Of a stretch of DNA of 64,000 bases, positions 34,894-44,180 are shown piece by piece; the first letter of the stretch is position 1, and the number at the start of each line of letters is the position of its first letter. The translations under genes and the position numbers were made by a program. The notes beneath the pieces were generated by a model. That model had not been told where the DNA came from. It ran no database searches and saw only the letters and a program-made list of their open reading frames with translations. The stretch spans positions 1 through 64,000 of the forward strand of contig JACGCN010000032.1 in NCBI GenBank assembly GCA_014905825.1, given 5' to 3'. Origin of the DNA: Lyophyllum atratum (Eukaryota > Basidiomycota > Agaricomycetes > Agaricales > Lyophyllaceae).

Positions 34894-36180
34894 TCACGAA
34901 GCCATACATCTCTCAAGAAACTCCGCACACCACCTCTCCAAGTTCTCATTCACATATCTCACATCCCTCATGCCTGTCATAAGATCGCGCCATTTACTAG
35001 CATTCAGCGGGCCGCGCCCCCCTTCACCACCATCATGAATCTCGTTCGTACGCCTCTGGAAGCCTTCCTCAGAGTGGCTCGTCCACCGCCCGTAGTTCTC
35101 ACCGCATTTGTCGAATGTGGAGGGGAGGGGATACCATGATTTGATCGCTACCTGGTTGTTGATTGCTATTACAAGAAGTCAGGGTGCCACCCAGCACCCA
35201 TAGATATCAAAAGCCTTACCCATGTCGCAAATGTACGCACCACATATCAAGTCCAATTCAGTATTCGTCAGTTGGTCGTCGAGGAAGACTTCACCCGTCG
35301 TGATGTCTTTAGCACTAAACATTGTATCCGAGTCCGCGGCAAGCTCGTTCCAGCCAGATGGGCCATCGAATACGGAAATGATGCTGATACCCAGCACAGC
35401 CAATCTCCACACAAAGCCACCCCGCATCAGCGCTGCCCGCCCCGACGGCCGCGCGAAGATCGCGTTGCGCTGTAAAAGGTAGGCATCGTAGTCCTTCTTC
35501 CTGAAAACGTAATCTCTAGGGCGAGTAGGCAACACACAGGAACTCGGAGGGAGTGGCCGTTCCTTATCTCGGGGGATGGTTTTCTCAGACTGGAGGGTGT
35601 GGAAGGGGATCCCGTGTTGCACGAGATATTGCGCAATTTCGAATTCGGACAGGGTATTTGGGAGTCTACATATCACCAGTGCGTCTCGCGGATTTTGAAC
35701 GGCGAGGTGCCAGTTCGTCAGGGCTGAGGTGCCGAAGTCGAACATGTACCAGACCTGCTTGTCACTTGGGCCAGTGAAGACTTTCCGGAGATGGTGTAGT
35801 CGATGGGACGTAGCCAGACTCCGAGCGGCAGGGCTTTCGTCGTTGAAGTCACAGGTGATGGGTGGTGGTACACCGCGCTTAATGAGCTGTTCCAGGAACT
35901 GGTGGGCAAGCTGGAGGACGGGGCGGTGTTTATAGAACATTAGTGTGCGTGTTGGAGATTCGCCGAAAGACTTGAGGACCAATTTCGCTTCGGATTCGTC
36001 CGCGATTGGAGGCATGTATGTGGGATAAGGGGATGGGGGGATGTAGCCGTAGTAGATACGCAAGATTTCCAGGAACTCCTGCTGTAAGCTGTCACACATT
36101 GACGCAAGGGAGTCGTTATTGCCGGAGTCTTTCGCATCTTGAAAGAATGGAAAAAATTCGCTGTGGGTTTGAATTTCCAT
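34894..36180 (-). CDS. hypothetical agaricomycete protein (intact member of a local gene family)
   Basis: Two exons, 36180-35220 and 35165-34894, give 410 aa. No known domain. Conserved-looking blocks are QQEFLEILRIYYGYIPPSPY, FTGPSDKQVWYMFDFGTSAL, DALVICRLPNTLSEFEIAQY, a long Arg/Pro-rich middle, a possible single hydrophobic helix (GGFVWRLAVLGISIISVF) and a tail with WYPLPSTFDKCGENYGRW and LERWCAEFLERC. I know this tail as a recurrent agaricomycete protein of unknown function, so the gene is real rather than random. Broken or rearranged relatives follow at 36946-37388 and 38260-38503, and its 5' flank is repeated with them. Function unknown. Confidence 0.72.
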
Positions 36181-36530
36181 AGGGAATCAATCTGGACAAT
36201 TTATTGTAGCGCTAGGTGCCATGCAGTGTGCCCGCGATGATTCTGGGACCGTGCTGATAACGCGGAACTAGTTGGCCGGAGGAGAGGTAATGGGAGTTCG
36301 CTGGGTGCGGGAGACCAAGTGGTGGTAGTAGTAGTATATCACCGGCATGGTCCAATTCCTGAAGGCCGGGATCCTGGAGTTTTCCGACCGTTCCCACCAT
36401 GATGGGAAGAGACATGAGGAGAGTGCGTGTCCCACGCGCCTCAACTAAACATATCACTATCACTATCACGACAGAGTTGGAATCATAGACAGTAAGAATC
36501 TGAAATATAGATTGCCCGGATAGTACCATA
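36181..36530. repeat. 5' flank repeat, copy A (contains an inverted part)
   Basis: 36181-36330 matches 38504-38650 in the same orientation (shared stretches such as GGGACCGTGCTGATAACG and GAACTAGTTGGCCG). The part near 36395-36435 (CACCATGATGGGAAGAGA) is the reverse complement of the motif that follows copy B at 38755-38775 and copy C at 36910-36930. So the right side has been inverted relative to the others. Confidence 0.75.
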
Positions 36531-36784
36531 GAGTGCCAACACTTCCTGTGTTATAAACCTTGCAAGCAGCCTGTCAGTTTTTCTCTCATGTAGAAACTTT
36601 TAAAAAGATCATGGGACGGCGAAGCATGTGCCGGGTATCGGTGTAAACTTAGCCAAGAAATTATCACGAAGGAAGGACAACTCCTTAGAGCCAGCAGTGC
36701 ATTCCAACAGTACTAGTGTATGTTCAGGGAGTTCAATGGTAATTTTACCACAACGGCAAAGCCTCCAATTCTGCTGGTAGCAAG

Positions 36785-36945
36785 CTGGTAGAAACAAGGC
36801 AGGCTTAGCCTAAGGCAGCAGAACGACAAACAGACGCCGATCACTTGAATTCGAACAATCATGGCATTGAACCCCAGACTCATGACGATGGAGCCGCGTC
36901 GGACACGTACTCTCCTCATCTCTCTTCCCATCATGGTGCGATGAG
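36785..36945. repeat. 5' flank repeat, copy C
   Basis: Shares AAGTGGTAGAAACAAG-like sequence, GATCACTTGAATTCGAACAA and ACGTACTCTCCTCATCTC with 38640-38775, joined directly to the broken gene body at 36946. Confidence 0.75.
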
Positions 36946-37388
36946 GTGCCGAAGTCGAACATGTACCAGACCTGGTTGTCACTTAGACCAGTGAAGACTT
37001 TACGGAGGTGTCGTGGTCTATGGGACGTAGCCAGACTCCGAGCGGCAGGGCTTTCGTCGTTCATGTCACAGGTGAGGCGTGGTGGTACACCCCGCTTAGT
37101 GAGCTGCCCCACGAACTGGTGGGTAAGCTGCAGCCTGCAGGACGTGTTGAAGATTCGCCGAAAGACTTGAGTACCAATTTCACTTCAGATTCGTCCGCGA
37201 TTGGAGGGGTGTATGCGTGATAAGGGGATGGGGGGGATGTAGCTGTAGTAGATACGCAGGGTTTCTAGGAACGAGTGCTGTAAGCTGTCGCATGTCGAGG
37301 CGAAGTACGCGCCCGCCCGACTCTGCGCGGGGGGAGGGGTGAACTCCCCGAGCGATGGCGATCCTGCTTGGGCCGGCGCAAAGTGCAT
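36946..37388 (-). pseudogene. truncated, frameshifted copy of the orphan gene
   Basis: Its own ATG at 37388 (MHFAPAQAGSPSLGEF...) runs into CDSLQHSFLETLRIYYSYIP, matching the intact gene's CDSLQQEFLEILRIYYGYIP, then shifts frame and stops at 37185. A second piece (37112-36946), TKRGVPPRLTCDMNDESPAA to QVWYMFDFGTS, matches codons about 98-150 of the intact gene. The copy then breaks off into flank-repeat sequence at about 36945, losing the C-terminal 60%. A large part of the first half and the whole second half are gone, so it cannot make the protein. Confidence 0.8.
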
Positions 37389-37428
37389 TCTCCCTTCGTG
37401 AGAGGCAGGAATGGCTAGACAAAGACCA

Positions 37429-37938
37429 TCAGCACGATCCCCCCACCAGGAAACAGGTTACAGAGGAACTTACCCTGCAGATACCGCCATCCAATGCCCC
37501 TTCTCCAATTCCAGACGCCCGCATACCCCGTGCCGCCACCACCCCCCGCGTCAAACTCGAACGATCCCTCCCGGACAGGCTCATACTTACATGTGAGCGA
37601 ATGAGTCGATACGCCGGTGTAGTGTGATATGGGCGCGAACAGGGAGCGTTCGTACACGCTCGGGGGGCGCCTTCCTGCTCCATGAGGTGATTTTGATCTT
37701 TGACGCGAGCGGGAGGGAGAGCGCCGTTGGTGGGAGCGGAGGTGCGGATGTATGTTATCAGTGGTGGGCGTGGTGGGGATGGAGAAGGAGGATCATATGG
37801 AGAGCCGGCTGTGGGCTGCGATGGAGAGGGTCTGGGGTGCGTCGGTGAAGGGAAGGTGGTGTCAGTCGCCGCTGGTGTGCTGTTGTTGGGAACCATGGAC
37901 ACGACATGAGAAACGATCGAAAAAAAAACCTGATACAT
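37429..37938 (-). other. Pro/Ser-rich open frame of doubtful status
   Basis: 170 codons open on the minus strand, rich in Pro and Ser (SPTHPRPSPSQPTAGSPYDP). An overlapping frame at 37415-37657 is Gly-rich (FDAGGGGGTGYAGVWNWRRG). Neither has a family or good splice signals; composition bias could explain both. Listed because it sits inside the rearranged block. Confidence 0.2.
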
Positions 37939-38259
37939 TTCGACGCGACGTAGCTAGACGACACGGAGTCGATTCTAGTCCTTTCCATTCTGCAAAACCC
38001 ACCTTAGACCTATACTTTTCTCGTCGGACCTCCACCTCGCCGCCGTCACCTATGCCAAAATCCTCATTATACAAGACGATGAGCTAGGTGATTTGCCGGG
38101 ACGTTAGGGTTGACGGACGGGTGAAGTCCCGATCGCAGCCAGGTGAGTTGGGGGGCGCGCGATCTCAGCCTCCATGCCCTGGTTTCTACACATTATACAT
38201 ATGCACGTAAGAAACACTGATTAGAATAGGCATGGAACTGCTGCGACTCACTCATTGAG

Positions 38260-38503
38260 TCAGGAGGGGCCGTCTGAATTCGCTTCGGGTGAGTCCGAAG
38301 CCCGCGTTGTGTGTTTCTCAGCTGGAGCAAGGATAGCAGAGACGGTGCTCATATCGGCAGTGAGGCCGGCGACGTCGGCAATGAGGGCTTGCGACGACTG
38401 TGGGGCGACGGTGCCTGAGGGCTGGCTCGAGAAGAGGGTTGTTGCTGGAGTATTTGGCATCGTTGTAGAGTGGGGAAGATGCACTGTGGGGGTAAACTTT
38501 CAT
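38260..38503 (-). pseudogene. second copy of the orphan gene, N-terminal stub
   Basis: Starts ATG 38503 with MKVYPHSASSPLYNDAKYSS, which lines up base by base with the intact gene's MEIQTHSEFFPFFQDAKDSG (shared CCCACAG, GATGC(C/G)AAA, CTCC(A/G)GCAA). Homology fades after about 30 codons. A shifted frame (38484-38260, ending TTRASDSPEANSDGPS) remains open to a TGA. The 5' flank match to the intact gene confirms it as the start of a duplicate that has since decayed or been fused to other sequence. Confidence 0.65.
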
Positions 38504-38775
38504 AGGAATTCAATCTGAACAATCTATTGAAAAGCTAGGTGCCCTGTAGTGCCCCCGCGATGGTGTTGGGACCGTGCTGATAACGTAGAACTAGTTGGCC
38601 GAAGGAGAGGTAATGGGAGCCAGCTGGGTTTGGGAGACCAAGTGGTAGAAACAAGACAGAAGTACGACAAATAGACGCCGTCGATCACTTGAATCCGAAC
38701 AACGATGGCATCGAAGCCCCCACTCTCGGTCGAAGCGCGTCGCACACGTACTCTCCTCATCTCTCTTCCCATCAT
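38504..38775. repeat. 5' flank repeat, copy B
   Basis: About 270 bp. The left 145 bp match 36181-36330 and the right 130 bp match 36785-36930. It holds both halves in order, so it is the least rearranged of the three flank copies. Confidence 0.75.
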
Positions 38776-39101
38776 GGTCGCAACGGCTTGTAAGCTCCTC
38801 CCTCATGATCAGTGTACCCGTTGCTGATGTGACGCCGAGGTAGTTGTGCTGTACAAGCGGCTTGTCCTGGAAGAGCCGCAGCGGAAACTTCCGAACAGTG
38901 TGGTGGTCACTGAACCTAGTGCTCAGGACTCTAGGAAACTGAACTAGGGGACTTTGGATGGATGGATGGACGAGGTGCACGTTCTAAATAATTATCTGGT
39001 TCTAGGCACAAAAGCTCATCCTCCTCGTTCCTCCTCTGACTTTCAAGGGCAACCCAACCTCCCGACGACGATTCGCACCCTCCGTATATATAGCGCAGTT
39101 T
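38776..39101. other. intergenic region downstream of Mic10
   Basis: No coding frame supported. A GGATGGATGGATGGA tetranucleotide run lies near 38955-38970. Confidence 0.35.
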
Positions 39102-39593
39102 TTATTTAGGCGACGTGGTGAGGGCGGCCTCAGTCGGTGAGATGACACGTGTGCCCGGTATCCTGGCAGGGTTGAAGGAGCGGTCGCAGTCCGCGTAGGC
39201 TGCGCCGGCGCCGAAGCCCGTGGAGAGGGCGATGGGCCATGTACGTCCTGTGTTGTAGACATGAATGATTCAATGAAGCGGTGTTAAGAACGGAGTGGGG
39301 ACGCACGGCGGAAGAGGATGACGGAGGCGACGACGCCCGCGCTAAAGCCGACGCCGCTGTATTGTATGTTAATGCTGGTATGGTGTTTCAGAGTTGTGGG
39401 ACGTACGCCTTGACCAGAAAATCCGCGACTGGATGAGGACGGTCAGAGATGGATACGGTGAGACTCTGAGGGTGAACACGTACGGCAGCGGTCGTACTGC
39501 AGACGCGGTGAGATAGGGCGATATGGTAGGAGGGGTTGAACGCACCTTTTGACCGACGATGTCCTCGCTGGACGCTGGTTTTGTGTTGGACAT
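39102..39593 (-). CDS. MIC10: MICOS complex subunit Mic10
   Basis: Five exons, 39593-39546, 39496-39484 (13 bases), 39428-39407 (22 bases), 39356-39307 and 39247-39102, give 92 aa, the usual size. MSNTKPASSEDIVGQKYDRC leads into two membrane segments with the Gly-rich oligomerisation motifs of Mic10: KAGVGFSAGVVASVILFRRR and TWPIALSTGFGAGAAYADCD. A short polar tail follows. Mic10 bends the inner mitochondrial membrane at cristae junctions. Each junction restores frame, including across the two tiny exons. Its start is 97 bp from the Bro1 start on the other strand. Confidence 0.92.
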
Positions 39594-39690
39594 GGTGTTG
39601 AGGAAGAATAGCCGGAAGTTACCGTGGCTGGCTGGATTGTGTCACAGCATCATCTCACGACATGTCCTCTCTTGTACTACTATCTCAAAT
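39594..39690. promoter_or_regulatory. 97-bp divergent promoter Mic10/Bro1
   Basis: Separates two start codons pointing away from each other. No TATA box. Expression of both genes probably starts from overlapping core promoters. Confidence 0.6.
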
Positions 39691-42600
39691 ATGGCGCAAT
39701 CGCCCATGATCTCTATTCCAAAGAAGGTCACCGACGAGGTCGACTGGACAACGCCCATTCGTACTCTAATCGCCCAGTCGTACGGCGAGAACCCAGACAA
39801 CTACGCTGCAGAATGTGCTGCCCTCCAACGATGTCGCCAGGACGCCGTCCGAGGCGCCGGCAGCGATCTCACAGGTACGTCCCCCAACCCCTCTTTCGTA
39901 GTCCTCTATCGACACCACCCACAGCCCGCGATCTCCTATACAAATACTTCGGCCAGCTCGAGCTCCTCGAACTGCGCTTCTCCGAAATCAAAGTCACCTT
40001 CCCCTGGCACGACGCCTTCACCAACAAGCTCATCACCCAAACCTCCATCGCCTACGAAAAGGCCTCCATCCTCTTCCAGATCGCCGTCACCCACTCCGCC
40101 ATCGCCGCGTCCCAGAGCCGCGCCGACCCCGAGGGCACCAAGCGCGCGTTCTACTACTTCCGCACGTGCGCGGGCATGCTCACGTATATCAACGAGAACT
40201 TCCTCCATGCGCCCTCTACGGATTTGTCCCGCGACGTCGTCAAGTTCCTCGCCAACGTCATTCTTGCACAGGCGACGGAGGTGTTTTTCGAGAAGTGCGT
40301 GGATGAGAAGAAGGCACCCGCGCTCGTGGCGAAGATCGGCGCGCAGGCCGCGACGATGTATACCACGCTAAGCGAGGAGGTCAAGGAATTCATGGGGAAA
40401 GGCATCTTTGACCGGAACTGGGTCACCCTCATCCAAGTACGTCCCTCCCCACCTTCCCCTCCACCCCTCTATCTAACTACCCCCAGATCAAATCCAAATA
40501 CTTCTCCTCCCTCTCCCAATACCACCGCGCCCTCGCCGACACCGCCGCCTCCAAACACGGCGACGCCCTCACCCGCCTCACCCTCTCCGACACCCTCGCC
40601 AAAGACGCCCTCCGCACCGCCCTCACCTTCACCTCCTCCCTCCTCCCCTCCATCTCCCCCACCCTCCCCGCCGACTCTGGCCCCTCCCTCCTCGCCCTCG
40701 TCAAAACCCACGCCACCCTCTGCTCTGAGCGCAAGGCCGAGGCCACACGGGAGAACGACCTCATCTACAACGCGCTCCTCCCGAGCCCTGAGGCGCTCCC
40801 GAGGGTCGAGGGTACACAGGTGGCGCTGCCCATACCGATACAGGAGGTGTACGGCGCGCCGGAGGTGCAGAAGACCATTGGGCCGGATGTGTTTGCGAGG
40901 CTGGTGCCGCTGAGCGTGCATGAGAGCGCGAGTGTGTATTCCGAGGAGAAGGCGAAGCTGGTAAGGGGGGAGGTGGAGAAGGCGGAGGGGGCGGAGGGGG
41001 AGGTCCGTAGCGCTCTAGACGCCCTGAGCGTCAAGGACGGAATCGTGAGGTATAGGGCGATGGCGGAGGGGGCCGTGGGGGAAGGGGACGAGGTGCCCAT
41101 AGAGGTAAGGAGGTGGAAGGAGGATATTGGGCTGGTGGAGCAAAGGGAGGGGGTGGAGGGGATGTTGAAGGAGCTGGGGCGGCTGAAAGGGGCTGTGCGT
41201 GGGGAGCTGGAGGGGATCGGGCGGGAGCTCGAGATTGAGTCGAGGGAATGCGAGGAGATGCGGGTGAGGTGGGATCATAAATGGACGCAGGAGCCCAGCG
41301 CGAGCCATTCCAAACCGCTGCGGCAGGATCTGAAATCACACATGACCGCTCTCGACGCGGCGGCCACTTCGGATGGGCAGGTGATGGCGCTGTGGGGCCA
41401 GGTGAGGCCTGATATCCAATTGTTGCTGAGGCCGGAGGTGGAGCAGCTGTTCCGGGAGCAAGCGGGGAGCGGCGGGGAGCACCTGCTGGATCTGGATGTG
41501 GGGAGCGAGGCGGACGATGCGAATGAGAGGGCGAAGATTGGGGGGTTCGTTGCGGAGATTGAGGAGCGGCTGGGGAGGCTGAATAAGATTTCGAGGGAAA
41601 GGAACGAGGTGCTTAAGGATCTTAAAGACAAGGTCTGTCCTTCCCTCTTACCCTTAACGTGGAATGTATTGACTCGAGGCTTCGCCAGATCCAATCCGAC
41701 GACGTCTCCCACCTCCTCCTCCTAAACCGGCGCAACACAGGCGTAGAACCCACCCTCTTCGCCGCCGAACTCGAAAAGTTCCGGCCGTACCAACAACGCC
41801 TCTCCTCCTCCGTCCTCGCCCAACAAGCCGCCCTGCACGAGCTCACCACCCTATGGAAGGGGCTCAAGGAGCACGCCGGGCGCGGGGCGGGGGCGCGGAA
41901 GTGGGAGGAGAGGGAGAGGAGGAAGAAGGATACGGTGAGGAGGTTCAAGGGTGCGAGGGACGGGTATATGGAGGTTCGCGATGGGATTGCGTGCGTTTCC
42001 CTTTCCCCTCCTCCTCCCTTTTCCTTTTCCTTTTTCCCTTTTCCCTTTTCCCTGATACTTACACGCGTATAGGAAGGGCCTCCAGTTCTACACCGAGCTC
42101 ACCGACCTCTCCTCCAAGCTCCGCTCGGACACGCGCGCCTTCGTGTCGGCACGGAAAGTCGAGCGCGAGGGGCTACAGTCGAAATTGGAGGCGGAGAAGC
42201 GGTTGTCGGAGGCTCCGCCCCCGCCGCTTGCTGCGAAACCACTCGAGCAGAGCTTCGCGGCGATGGGTATGCATGGCGCGTCCCCGCAGCAGCACCAGCA
42301 CCGGTGGCAGAGTCCCCCGCCCCCTCCCCCCTCGCAGCGGCAACATTCGTATACAGCCGTGCCTTCCCCGCCTCAGCAGCAGCAGCAGTATGGTGGGCCC
42401 CCCGCGCAGAACGGGGCCCCCTCGAGCTCGCCGTATGGGCAGTCGGGGTATGGCTCTGCACCCCCGCAGCAGCAGCCGTACCAGACACCCCAAGGGCATG
42501 CGCAGTACCAGACCCCGCCGCCGCCCTCCTCCTCACAGCAGCAGTACCAGAACTCTGTATCGTCTTTCCTCCCGCCCCCTCCCCCGCGTCCGGCGCCGTC

Positions 42601-42967
42601 TTCGTTCTCGCCGCCGCCGCCCCCGCAGAACGATCCCTACGCGAGTTTAGGGCTGTTCAACCCCGCTGCCCCGCCGCCGCCGCCACCGCACCAAACCCCG
42701 TACGCCCATCAACAACAACATCAACCGCCGCCTCCGCCGCAGTCACACGGCGGATACTATGTGCCCCCTCCCTCTCAGTCGCCTCCGCAGCTGGACCCTG
42801 CGCAGCAAAGGTACCTGGATATGCTAGCGGGGAGTGGGTACCCCGTACAGCAGCCACAACATCCGCAGCAGGGGGGGTATCATCAGTATGGGGCGACGCC
42901 TCCTCCGCCACCTCCGCAGCAGCAGCAATCATATCAGTATGGGCAGGGCCAGGGGTATGGTCGGTAG
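39691..42967 (+). CDS. BRO1: Bro1 (Vps31), ESCRT-associated BRO1-V domain protein
   Basis: Five exons, 39691-39874, 39925-40436, 40487-41632, 41689-41990 and 42073-42967, give 1012 aa. Residues 1-380 are the BRO1 domain (SIPKKVTDEVDWTTPIRTLI, RDLLYKYFGQLELLELRF, FPWHDAFT, SIAYEKASILFQIAV, AGMLTYINENFLHAPS), which binds the ESCRT-III subunit Snf7. About 400-760 is the coiled-coil V domain that binds YPxL motifs and ubiquitin. The last 250 residues are a Pro/Gln/Tyr-rich tail with runs such as PPPPPP and QQQQQ, as in fungal Bro1. It acts on endosomes in cargo deubiquitination and multivesicular-body sorting. It resembles Bro1 more than PalA/Rim20. Strong G+C bias makes long false frames on the other strand. 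Confidence 0.93.
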
Positions 42968-43358
42968 GCATCTTGGGATGTGTGTTTATAGGATGGGGGG
43001 GAAGGCTGTGTTTGGAAGGTGGGATTGGGACTTGATTTATTGATTAGGAGGCTTGTAAGGACTCTTTTGAGTTGTTTCTAAATGTAAATTTGTATTTTTG
43101 AAGGTGGGATGAGTGGGGTCGAGGCAGGTGTGGAACAGTAATTTATTAGTGGTGTCGGGCGATGGTGTAGGGATATATATGCTTGACGTAGGTAGAGATG
43201 TTGTTCACGGAAATAATTAGGTGAGAAGAAGTTTTCTGATAATGTGTGTGTTCAATTGATGTCTATCTAAGCTGGTCCTACTAGTTGACAACTAAATTGA
43301 CTTGCAGACAAATTGTTGGACACACCAAGTTATTTGAACCTCACCATCATTATTGATG
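42968..43358. other. intergenic region between Bro1 and the displaced CHAT tail
   Basis: 3' UTRs of the convergent Bro1 and (ancestral) TPR-CHAT genes. No coding signal. Confidence 0.4.
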
Positions 43359-43516
43359 TCAAATCCCGAAGTGAACAAATGGAACCCAGCGATGGTAGGG
43401 TGCTCCATTTCTCCTGAGCTCCTGAACAGCGCAGTGCAGCCCTTCTGCAGCCAACGTCACATCCGGCTTCCCACCCCCTTCACATACCTTTGCATACACA
43501 GCTGCTGCAACATCTG
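43359..43516 (-). pseudogene. displaced C-terminal end of the TPR-CHAT gene
   Basis: From 43516 the minus strand repeats the target site CAGATGTT and then reads 49 sense codons to TGA at 43359, in exactly the frame that the main gene leaves at the transposon edge. The peptide (AAAVYAKVCEGGGKPDVTLA ... RWVPFVHFGI) is the usual end of a CHAT domain, including the final WxPFVHFG motif. No frameshift or stop has accumulated. Cut off from its gene by the 664-bp element, it cannot be translated as part of the protein unless the element is spliced out or lost. Confidence 0.9.
43509..43516. repeat. target-site duplication, left copy
   Basis: AACATCTG; identical to 44181-44188 across the element. Confidence 0.93.
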
Positions 43517-44180
43517 TAAGGCATGTCGCGAGTGCACTCGCGAGTTACTCGCACCCGCGGCGGTGAGTACTCAGTCTACCACATGGCTTACTCAGATCCG
43601 CATGAGTATGTATACTCACCAGACCCGGACCCGCAAGTAAAAAACTTACGAGTAGTCGAGTACTTGCGGGTATCTAAACTTATAAGTACTTACAGGTAAC
43701 TCATGAGTATATATAGTCAGAAAGGGAATCTCAAGGGAATCTCAATCATTATTTGCCTCATCATCACTAAGGTTAACTGCATCAGTTGCCGGTTCCTTGC
43801 CAACAAGTCTTACAACTTTGCTTCACCTTGCTGGCAAACTCTTTTGAGTGGCCCAATTGATAGAATACCATAAGATCAGGCACTACAGCCATTCACCTCA
43901 CTACCAGAAAGGTACCAAGGCATTTATGGGCATTTTACTATCCTACTGTCCTTGTTTGGCACAGTTTGCATAGTCTTAGATAGAAATGAACACCTCGACA
44001 GTGTTATTGAAAATACTCATGAGTTTTTGAGGGAGTACTTGCAGCGTAAAAATTGCTACTCAGACTCGCAGGGATCCGCGCTCACAAGTAACTGGGATCC
44101 GTAAGTAGGCGCACTCACGGGTATTCCCACGGATCAACTTGCATCGATCCGTGAGTTACTCGCACTCGCGACATGCCTTA
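43517..44180. mobile_element. 664-bp non-autonomous hAT-like element (MITE) inside the TPR-CHAT gene
   Basis: Perfect 19-bp terminal inverted repeats: 43517-43535 reads TAAGGCATGTCGCGAGTGC and 44162-44180 is its exact reverse complement. A perfect 8-bp duplication, AACATCTG, flanks it at 43509-43516 and 44181-44188; 8 bp is the hallmark of hAT transposases. Just inside the ends are many degenerate copies of a CGAGTACTCGCGGGTA-like motif in both directions, typical subterminal binding repeats. There is no transposase frame, so it must have been moved by an autonomous relative elsewhere. Confidence 0.93.

Noticed and set aside
37429..37938. Secreted Pro-rich protein
   Set aside because: Composition bias explains the open frame, and it lies in the rearranged block; kept only as a low-confidence entry.
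42099..42971. Long minus-strand frames opposite the Bro1 C-terminus
   Set aside because: Produced by G+C-rich Pro/Gln codons of Bro1; composition is Ala/Gly/Arg noise and no family fits.
43517..44180. The insert as a long intron of the TPR-CHAT gene
   Set aside because: It has transposon ends and target duplication, starts TA rather than GT, and is over ten times longer than other introns here.
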